DNA of 34,247 nt, from the NCBI GenBank assembly GCA_023622385.1, contig JAMNZI010000172.1:1-34247 (forward strand), given 5' to 3'. A model generated the notes under the pieces. It saw only the letters and a list, made by a program, of their open reading frames with translations, was not told where the DNA came from and searched no databases. Below are positions 27,051-34,247 of this stretch, one piece after another (position 1 is the first letter of the stretch; every line of letters starts with the position of its first letter). This stretch comes from Bacillota bacterium. GTDB taxonomy: Bacteria > Bacillota > Clostridia > Caldicoprobacterales > Caldicoprobacteraceae. Both the position numbers and the translations under genes were made by a program.

Positions 27051-28889
27051 ATGGACAAGTCTATACTGGACGAGATACTCAGACAGGTTACTAAACCAGT
27101 TAGATACATGGGAAATGAATACAACATGGTGGAAAAGGACCCTTCAAAGGTGCTGATACGCTTTGCTTTTGCATTTCCAGACGTCTATGAAGTGGGCATG
27201 TCTCATTTGGGGATGAAGATACTGTATCATCTCATGAACGATAGGGAAGACACCTACTGCGAGCGCGTATTTGCACCATGGACCGACATGGAGCAGCTGA
27301 TGAGGAAAAAGGGGCTGCCGTTGTTTGCCCTGGAAAGCAAAGACCCCATTGCCGAGTTTGACTTTGTGGGCTTTACCCTGCAGTATGAGATGTGCTATAC
27401 CAACGTGATAAACATGCTCGACCTGGCAGGGATTCCGCTTCGGTGGTGGCAAAGAAACGAGCATCATCCCTTTGTCATTGCAGGGGGTCCTTGTGCATAT
27501 AACGTTGAGCCTCTGGCCGACTTTTTTGATTTGGTGGTCATGGGAGATGGAGAAGAGGTAATAAACGAATTGCTGGATGCCTACCGCGAATGGAAAGTGC
27601 AGGGCGGCAGGCGCCAGGATTTTTTAATTGCAGCCGCTCATATACCGGGGGTTTATGTGCCGTGCTTTTATAGCGTGGAATATAACGACGATGGTACCGT
27701 CCGTTCCATTAAGCCCAATCGTGATGGAGTACCTCCCGTCGTTCAAAAGCGGGTGGTGGCAGATCTTGATAAGGCTTACTATCCCGAAACCATGATAGTG
27801 CCCTACATGGACATCGTCCATGATCGCGTTATGTTAGAGGTGTTCAGGGGTTGCACGCGCGGCTGCAGGTTTTGCCAGGCAGGCATGATATACCGCCCGG
27901 TGAGGGAGCGCTCGGTTCCAAGGCTTATGGATCTGGCAGATAGGCTGATCAGCAACACGGGTTATGAGGAGCTTTCACTTTCTTCCTTGAGTACCAGCGA
28001 TTATTCCGATTTGGAAAACCTGGTAAAGCAGCTCATGGAGCGCTTTGCGCCGCAGAAGGTGTCCTTTTCGCTTCCGTCGCTGCGTATCGACTCCTTTGCG
28101 AGGGAGCTCATTGAAGAGATGATAAAAGTGCGCAAGGCAGGTTTGACCTTTGCTCCCGAGGCCGGGACCCAGAGGCTAAGGGATGTCATTAACAAGGGAG
28201 TTACCGAAGAGGATCTTTTGAACAGCGTGAGGCAGGCTTTTGAACTGGGGTGGGATACCGTAAAGTTGTACTTCATGATAGGGCTACCTACCGAAACCCA
28301 GGAAGATTTAGAAGGCATTGCCGACCTGGCCAGAAAGGTCAAGAGCTGCTATTTTGGCGTAACCGGAGGACGAAGGGCCGGCAGATTAAGGGTAACCGTC
28401 AGCGTAGCATCATTTGTTCCCAAGCCCTTTACTCCGTTTCAATGGGTTGGACAGGATACGGTGGAACGCATGAACCAAAAGCTGGATTTCCTCAAGGACA
28501 AATTAAGGATCAAGTCGGTGGAGTTTAATTGGCATGACCCGCGTCTGAGCTTCTTAGAGGGAGTATTTGCTCGGGGTGATCGCAGGCTGGGCGAGGTGTT
28601 ACTAAAGGCATGGGAGATGGGCTGTAAGTTTGACGGTTGGGCGGAGCACTTCAAGTACGATGTCTGGCTAAAGGCCTTCCAGGATGCCGGCATAGATCCC
28701 GGATTTTATGCAAACAGGGAAAGGGCTAAAGAAGAGGTATTGCCTTGGAGCCATATAGATGTGGGGGTTACCCCATCTTTCCTGTGGAGGGAGTATCAAA
28801 AGGCGTTGAAGGGTGAGCTGACGCCCGATTGCAGGACCAGGTGCTGGGGCTGCGGCATTACGAGGCTGGAAGGAGGGTTGTGCCAGTGA
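27051..28889 (+). CDS. TIGR03960 family B12-binding/radical SAM protein
   Basis: CTRGCRFCQAG (CxxxCxxC), SLSSLSTSDYSDLENLVKQL; AGGAGG 8 nt before ATG 27051. Confidence 0.92.
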   Translation: MDKSILDEILRQVTKPVRYMGNEYNMVEKDPSKVLIRFAFAFPDVYEVGMSHLGMKILYHLMNDREDTYCERVFAPWTDMEQLMRKKGLPLFALESKDPIAEFDFVGFTLQYEMCYTNVINMLDLAGIPLRWWQRNEHHPFVIAGGPCAYNVEPLADFFDLVVMGDGEEVINELLDAYREWKVQGGRRQDFLIAAAHIPGVYVPCFYSVEYNDDGTVRSIKPNRDGVPPVVQKRVVADLDKAYYPETMIVPYMDIVHDRVMLEVFRGCTRGCRFCQAGMIYRPVRERSVPRLMDLADRLISNTGYEELSLSSLSTSDYSDLENLVKQLMERFAPQKVSFSLPSLRIDSFARELIEEMIKVRKAGLTFAPEAGTQRLRDVINKGVTEEDLLNSVRQAFELGWDTVKLYFMIGLPTETQEDLEGIADLARKVKSCYFGVTGGRRAGRLRVTVSVASFVPKPFTPFQWVGQDTVERMNQKLDFLKDKLRIKSVEFNWHDPRLSFLEGVFARGDRRLGEVLLKAWEMGCKFDGWAEHFKYDVWLKAFQDAGIDPGFYANRERAKEEVLPWSHIDVGVTPSFLWREYQKALKGELTPDCRTRCWGCGITRLEGGLCQ

Positions 28890-29620
28890 GGCTGGTGGTA
28901 AAGTACGAGAAACAGGACAGGGTGAAGTATATATCCCACCTGGACCTTATGAGAACGTTGCACCGAGCCTTAAGGCGTGCCAGGATACCCGTTGCATTTT
29001 CACAGGGGTATAATCCCCAGCCCAAGGTTGCTTTTGCGCCTCCGCTTTCAGTTGGGATGACCAGCCAGGGCGAATACATGGATGTGATGTTGACTTCGGC
29101 AATGAGCCCTCAGGAGTTCTGCCAGCGAATGAACAGCGTACTTCCACAGGGGATAGCCATGCTCAGGGCAGTGGCCATCGATGAATCCCTTCCCTCGCTG
29201 ATGAGCATGATTGAGAGGGCGCTTTATCGTATAACCCTTAAAGCCCCCGGCTTGCGAATGGAAGAAATATTGAAAGATTTCCTATTTCAGCCCGATATAG
29301 CCATAACAAAGAGCAGCAAGAAGGGTGAGCGGCTTGTAAACATTCGGCCTATGATACATCGCCTGGAGATAGTCGGCCAGAACGAAGAAGGGGTAATCAT
29401 GGAAGCCATGTTGAGCGCGGGCAGTAGGGAGTCTTTAAATCCCGGGCAGCTGGTGCATTTATTGCTAGAATTTGCCGGTGCGGGAGAGGGCTCCTGCTGT
29501 TTGCCAAATATCCATAGGCTGGACATGTTTTTGTACAGAGGAAATGAATGGATAACCCCATTGGAACTGGGAGAGGATGATGGATGTGGCCAAGCAGATT
29601 GTGGTGGATATTCACTATGA
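28886..29620 (+). CDS. TIGR03936 family / DUF2344 radical SAM-linked protein
   Basis: VKYEKQDRVKYISHLDLMRTLHRALRRARIPVAFSQGYNPQPKVAFAPPLSVG; GTG 28886 overlaps upstream stop (GTGA). Confidence 0.9.
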   Translation: MRLVVKYEKQDRVKYISHLDLMRTLHRALRRARIPVAFSQGYNPQPKVAFAPPLSVGMTSQGEYMDVMLTSAMSPQEFCQRMNSVLPQGIAMLRAVAIDESLPSLMSMIERALYRITLKAPGLRMEEILKDFLFQPDIAITKSSKKGERLVNIRPMIHRLEIVGQNEEGVIMEAMLSAGSRESLNPGQLVHLLLEFAGAGEGSCCLPNIHRLDMFLYRGNEWITPLELGEDDGCGQADCGGYSL

Positions 29621-31100
29621 CCAGACACGGGTGGCAGTACTGGAGGACGGAGACCTTGTAGAGTTTTACATGGAAGATGATGAAAAGCAAGGCCTGGTGG
29701 GGAACATATATCGCGGGCGCGTCACCAATGTGCTACCAGGCATGCAGGCCGCTTTTGTCGATATAGGGTTGGAAAAGAACGCTTTTCTGTATGTAGGGGA
29801 TATAAACGTGGATAATACGGTATTTGATTTTGGGGATAGGAATAGCGGCAAAGTGCTCAAAAACATTTCGCTGCGGGATATCATCAGGGAAGGGCAGGAG
29901 ATCACGGTACAGATTTTGAAAGAGCCCATGGGAACCAAGGGTGCTAGGGTTACCACCCACATTACCCTGCCGGGCAGGTATGTGGTGCTCATGCCCACCC
30001 TAAACTACGTAGGCGTTTCCAGAAGGATAGAGGATGAAGAGGAGCGCCAGCGCTTGAGGAGGATCGCTGAGGCTATTAAGCCCGAAAATATGGGGGTTAT
30101 AGTGAGGACTGCAGCAAAGGATAAGCAGCCCGAGGACCTAATGCCCGACATAGAGGTGCTGTGCAGGCTATGGGATGGTATCAAGGAAAGGGAAAAGCAT
30201 GGCCAGGTGCCCCGACTCCTGCATAAGGATGAAAGCCTCCTGTATCGTACCGTTCGGGATATCTTCTGCTCTGATGTGGATAGGCTAATTATAAACGACT
30301 ATTATCATTACCAAAAGGTAGTTGAATTGGTCAAGGCCATTTCGCCCTTGCTTGTGGACAGGGTGGAGTATGCTGACGCTCAGAGGAACTTGTTTGAGAT
30401 TTACGGCATCGAGGAAAAAATTGAAAAGGCCATACAAAAGAAGGTGTGGCTTAAAAGCGGTGGATACATCGTAATAGATGTAACAGAGGCTTTGACGGTT
30501 ATAGATGTCAATACCGGAAAGTTCGTTGGGAATGCCAGCCTGGAGGATACTGCCTTCAGGACTAATCTGGAAGCGGCCGAAGAGATCGCGCATCAGATAC
30601 GGCTGCGCGATATAGGGGGTATAATAATAATAGATTTTATAGATATGTCCGAAGAAGAGCACAAGCAAAAGGTGCTGGAAGTGCTGGAACAGGCTTTGAA
30701 GAAGGACCGTACCAAGACCAATCTGGTGGGGCTGACTGGGCTGGGCTTGGTGGAGCTTACCCGTAAGAAGGTGCGGCCCAGGCTTTCAACGGCTTTTTTG
30801 AAGCCTTGCCCTTACTGCAATGGAACGGGAAGGGTATACTCCGAAACCACGGTCATAGCCAAAATAGAAAAGGAGTTGGAGAGGCTGTTTAGCGTAAATG
30901 AGGCTTGGGGAGCCCTGGTAGAGGTACATCCCAGCGTAGCTCATGCATGGGAGGAAGACAGAGAAGCTCTAGAACAGCTTGAGACCACCTTAAAAAAGAA
31001 GATATGTATTAGAGCCGATGATAACCTTCATGTTGAGGATAGCAGAATACAGCTGCTTAAAGGGCCAGGAGACTTAGAGAAAACCGTTCGCTTTTCTTGA
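29577..31100 (+). CDS. rng: ribonuclease E/G family protein (RNase G)
   Basis: GNIYRGRVTNVLPGMQAAFVDIGLEKNAFLYVGDI (S1), VIDVNTGKFVG, IGGIIIIDFIDM, CPYCNGTGRV. Confidence 0.96.
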   Translation: MMDVAKQIVVDIHYDQTRVAVLEDGDLVEFYMEDDEKQGLVGNIYRGRVTNVLPGMQAAFVDIGLEKNAFLYVGDINVDNTVFDFGDRNSGKVLKNISLRDIIREGQEITVQILKEPMGTKGARVTTHITLPGRYVVLMPTLNYVGVSRRIEDEEERQRLRRIAEAIKPENMGVIVRTAAKDKQPEDLMPDIEVLCRLWDGIKEREKHGQVPRLLHKDESLLYRTVRDIFCSDVDRLIINDYYHYQKVVELVKAISPLLVDRVEYADAQRNLFEIYGIEEKIEKAIQKKVWLKSGGYIVIDVTEALTVIDVNTGKFVGNASLEDTAFRTNLEAAEEIAHQIRLRDIGGIIIIDFIDMSEEEHKQKVLEVLEQALKKDRTKTNLVGLTGLGLVELTRKKVRPRLSTAFLKPCPYCNGTGRVYSETTVIAKIEKELERLFSVNEAWGALVEVHPSVAHAWEEDREALEQLETTLKKKICIRADDNLHVEDSRIQLLKGPGDLEKTVRFS

Positions 31101-31115
31101 ACGATGGCAAGGGGA

Positions 31116-31196
31116 GGTCCAGCAGTACGTCTCTGCATGCGCATCTTACGCGTGTATGCATATAGGGCATGTCAGAGTTGGCTGGTGGCCTTTTTT
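31116..31196 (+). terminator. complex terminator-like structure downstream of rng
   Basis: Outer GGTCCAGC/GCTGGTGGCC followed by TTTTTTATTTTT; inner hairpin TGCATGCGC/GCGTGTATGCA (31134-31160). Confidence 0.65.
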
Positions 31197-31462
31197 ATTT
31201 TTGGAAGGGCCTTTTGGACTGAAAAACGCGGCGCATTGAGCTTAAGTACATACCCCTTAGTATATTATTAAACTATGGTGACTGGCAACCAGTTCCATGA
31301 CGTTCGGCTGTTTTGAGTAAAAAACGGCCTTTTGAGCAAATAAGTAATAACAGAGGACAAAGTGTATGGATGGGAGTTTAATTTATCGGTTTTTATAACA
31401 TTTTAACAAATTTTTATTCAAGGAAGCAGCAAATTGGCAATTTTTATAATAACTTATTGATT

Positions 31463-31490
31463 TTGTAAAAGTTTATATATAAACTATAAA
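31463..31490 (+). promoter_or_regulatory. candidate promoter for recQ
   Basis: TTGTAA (31463-31468), 16 nt, TATAAA (31485-31490) in an AT-rich tract. Confidence 0.6.
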
Positions 31491-31627
31491 TAGTAAATAG
31501 GGGTCCCCTGCGCTGGACGATTGGGCACGGCACAGCAATTGGCTGCAGCAGTAAAGGTTTTACTTTGAGCGAGGGGACAACAGCCGATAACCATCAAGTT
31601 AAGGAATCAGCCAAAGGGTGTACTTTG

Positions 31628-33379
31628 ATGAGCCAGTCAAAATTGTTGTACGAGTATTTACGGGAATACTTTGGACATGATGATTTCCGCCCCGGCCAGC
31701 AGCAGGTGGTAGAGACCATACTTCGAGGAGAAAACGCCGTAGCGGTATTTCCAACGGGGAGCGGAAAATCGCTGTGCTATCAGCTTCCCGCCCTTATGTT
31801 CTCAGGCACCACCTTGGTTATATCGCCCCTTATATCGCTGATGAAAGACCAGGTGGATCAACTGGTCCAGCGGGGTATTCCTTCCACCTTTATAAGCAGC
31901 ATCCTCTCGGAAGAAGAGCTTGCCGGGCGCATGGACAACCTAAGCAGGGGGAAGTACAAGATAGTATACATTGCCCCCGAACGTTTTTATTCAGAAGGGT
32001 TTATTGAAGCCTTAAAGGGCTTGGAAGTGCCGTTTGTAGCTGTGGATGAGGCGCACTGCATATCCCAGTGGGGGCATAATTTTCGCCCTGCCTATTTAAA
32101 GGTAAGGGATTTGATACAGCAGTTGGGCAGCCCGGTGGTGGCTGCTTTTACGGCTACTGCTAACCGGCACGTGCAGCAGGATATAGTTCGGTTGCTCAAC
32201 TTAAAGGAGTATAAGCTGTTTGTAAGAGGCTTTGACCGGCCCAATTTAGAGTTCAGGATAGAGAAAATCCGAGACAAACAGGGGTTTGTCCTAAGGTATG
32301 TCAAGAAAAATTTGGGCAAGGCGGGTATCATCTATGCCGCTACCAGGAAGACCGTTGAGGAGCTCTATAACCTGCTCATCAGCAAGGGCATACCGGCTGG
32401 CATGTATCACGCAGGGTTGAGTAGCCGGGATAGGGTTATGGCTCAGGAAGACTTCGCCCGGGGCAAGATATCGGTTATGGTGGCTACCAATGCCTTTGGC
32501 ATGGGCATAGACAAGAGCGATATACGATATATATTACATTACAACATGCCCAGGTCTTTGGAGTATTATTATCAGGAAGTGGGACGAGCTGGGAGGGATG
32601 GTAGGCTAGCCTCTTGTATACTCCTGTATTCGGAAGAAGATTACCATCTTAACCGGGCTCTTATAAATATCAATTACCCTCCTGTGGGCCTAGTGGAGAG
32701 CGTGTACAACAGGGTGATTGAGGCTGGTGCCAAAGGGGTAGCCCTTGAGGCGCTCCTTAAAGGCAATATGTCAAGGCAAATTCTGCATAGCGCTGTGCGA
32801 AAGCTTATTGAGTATAACTACGTGAAGCTGAAAAACGGCGTTGTATACCCGTTTTTAAATGGCAGGAAATTTGAGCTTACCCAGGAAGAGATAGATCAAC
32901 ACAAAAAGGTCGAGCTTGAAAAGCTGGATAAGATGGTAGAGTATTGCCTGAGCAAAAGGTGCTTGCGATACAAAATTCTTGAGTATTTTAACGAGGAGCC
33001 CACCTTTACTAAATGCGGAAACTGCAGCGTTTGCGGTTCAGCCGCTGATGGTACCAAGAGAAAGTTCATAGACGACCTGCTTAATGGTATACTGAATGTC
33101 CAGGGAGATGCCTATAACGCTGGAGAAAATGACAGGACAGACTACGCCCTGCTCGACGTCCTAAAACAGGTGAGGGAGAGGATCGCCAAAAAAGCAGGGA
33201 TACCGCGTCAGGCGGTATTTGATGACGGCACCCTTGAGCGGATGGCGGCCTTAAAGCCGGTTACCAGAAAGCAGCTTCTTAAAATTGATGTCGGGATAGA
33301 GCCGCACAAGGTCGAGCTCTTTGCCGACGAATTTCTCCTGGAAATACACCGTTATATTCGCCAGAAAACCATTGTTTGA
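31628..33379 (+). CDS. recQ: ATP-dependent DNA helicase RecQ (ORF track start TTG 31565)
   Basis: VFPTGSGKSLCYQLPALM, DEAHCISQWGHNFRPAY, ATNAFGMGIDKSDIRYILHYNMP, QEVGRAGRDGR, HRDC domain at C-terminus. Confidence 0.96.
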   Translation: MSQSKLLYEYLREYFGHDDFRPGQQQVVETILRGENAVAVFPTGSGKSLCYQLPALMFSGTTLVISPLISLMKDQVDQLVQRGIPSTFISSILSEEELAGRMDNLSRGKYKIVYIAPERFYSEGFIEALKGLEVPFVAVDEAHCISQWGHNFRPAYLKVRDLIQQLGSPVVAAFTATANRHVQQDIVRLLNLKEYKLFVRGFDRPNLEFRIEKIRDKQGFVLRYVKKNLGKAGIIYAATRKTVEELYNLLISKGIPAGMYHAGLSSRDRVMAQEDFARGKISVMVATNAFGMGIDKSDIRYILHYNMPRSLEYYYQEVGRAGRDGRLASCILLYSEEDYHLNRALININYPPVGLVESVYNRVIEAGAKGVALEALLKGNMSRQILHSAVRKLIEYNYVKLKNGVVYPFLNGRKFELTQEEIDQHKKVELEKLDKMVEYCLSKRCLRYKILEYFNEEPTFTKCGNCSVCGSAADGTKRKFIDDLLNGILNVQGDAYNAGENDRTDYALLDVLKQVRERIAKKAGIPRQAVFDDGTLERMAALKPVTRKQLLKIDVGIEPHKVELFADEFLLEIHRYIRQKTIV

Positions 33380-33396
33380 TTATGGATTTGAATATT

Positions 33397-34247
33397 TTAC
33401 ACTTCTAATCTCCTATATTGGCTTTCTGCAAGGGTGTATAGGATTGTCAAGCTGGGAATAGCTAGAAGGCCCATCGTAAGTCCTAGTACAGCATATACAA
33501 TCCACTCCGAAGCCTTCAATTGGATGAGCAAAACTATCAATAGGACCGATAGCGCTAGGACGGCCAAGGTGAGCAGTATGCTGAACAGGCCGTTTAAATT
33601 TTGTTTTACGGCTTCCTGCGGGTTATCCCACTCAAGCCGGGGATGCAAGAGGTCGATGAGCAGGTTGAGGACGTTAAGGAGCACACTTCCCAGCATACAG
33701 AGAATGAATATTGTAAATGCCCTTATGATGGACAATTTTAGCACTACTCCGACAACCGCAGTGGTTACCACTACCCCTATTCCCGATATGGCCATGCTGT
33801 GAAGCAGCTTAGCAGTTACCTGTTGCCTTGCTGGCACGGGAATCATCTTGGATATCCAAAACGTTTTGCCTTCCCTTGAAATGGAAGTGCAAGCTACGAT
33901 ATTGACGCTGGATGCGAACAAAACTAGGCCAGCGCTGCCTAAGGTGACCCACATGACAAATTGCGGCTGCCTTATTTGCGTGAGCAACGCCTTCATTTCT
34001 TCCCCCCGTGCTATGAAAGGCATTAATAATATAAAAGGTACCATTATCATGCCTGCCAGCCCGTTCATGGCGTAGACTGGAGTCCTTAAGAACAGCTTCC
34101 ATTCCTTCCAGAACAATGCCATTACGGGGGATGAGGTTTTTTCCACCTGTGCATTTATGCTTTCAGCTGAAAGCTTTTTTCTGCCGCGGTTTACTTCTTG
34201 TCCGGCCAGCAGCCCTTTGTAAAATATCAGATTGCTCAGCCACAGCA
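33397..34247 (-). CDS. ABC-2 type/ABC exporter permease, N-terminus outside the window
   Basis: Multiple TM helices; ORF-track start GTG 34146 is internal because the frame stays open to the edge (LWLSNLIFYKGLLAGQEVNRGRKKLSAESINAQ...). Confidence 0.7.
   Translation of the reverse strand, partial: LWLSNLIFYKGLLAGQEVNRGRKKLSAESINAQVEKTSSPVMALFWKEWKLFLRTPVYAMNGLAGMIMVPFILLMPFIARGEEMKALLTQIRQPQFVMWVTLGSAGLVLFASSVNIVACTSISREGKTFWISKMIPVPARQQVTAKLLHSMAISGIGVVVTTAVVGVVLKLSIIRAFTIFILCMLGSVLLNVLNLLIDLLHPRLEWDNPQEAVKQNLNGLFSILLTLAVLALSVLLIVLLIQLKASEWIVYAVLGLTMGLLAIPSLTILYTLAESQYRRLEV

Noticed and set aside
26869-27156. 95 aa ORF MMERPRFGLSEK... overlapping the radical SAM gene
   Set aside because: Its second half is an out-of-frame reading of the well-supported radical SAM gene; no recognisable domain
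31501-31580. T-box or guanidine riboswitch upstream of recQ
   Set aside because: No GGGTGGNACCGCG T-box sequence and no ykkC ACGR tetraloop pair or ykkC core; kept only as an unclassified structured leader
1-34247. CRISPR arrays, toxin-antitoxin, phage-defence, biosynthetic or mobile elements
   Set aside because: No regularly spaced repeats, transposase/integrase motifs or defence/biosynthetic domains seen in any plausible ORF

Overview
The window is a mostly syntenic core-genome segment of a low/mid-GC Firmicute, Clostridia-like by gene content and order. It runs from the end of the spc/alpha ribosomal operon (map-KOW-infA-rpmJ-rpsM-rpsK-rpsD-rpoA-rplQ) through ecfA1-ecfA2-ecfT-truA, a VOC protein, rplM-rpsI, trxB-glmM-DUF4321-maf, mreBCD-PBP2-minCDE-rodA-mgsA-spoIVFA/spoIVFB-like, radical SAM TIGR03960-DUF2344-rng, and recQ. 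It ends in an ABC-2 type permease cut by the right edge. I saw no CRISPR array, transposon, prophage, tRNA or rRNA. The one accessory module is a minus-strand GntR(YtrA-like)-permease-478 aa extracytoplasmic protein-ATPase operon (9259-12691). It carries two near-identical inverted-repeat operators placed in the same register on the -10 elements of two promoters. Other points of interest are non-coding: a perfect hairpin over the Shine-Dalgarno of the SpoIVFA-like gene, a structured leader starting at the predicted recQ TSS, a terminator-like RNA after rng where rplU would normally follow, a long rplM leader, and a dyad over a TTGACA promoter after rplQ. All calls come from reading the sequence; no searches or folding programs were run.
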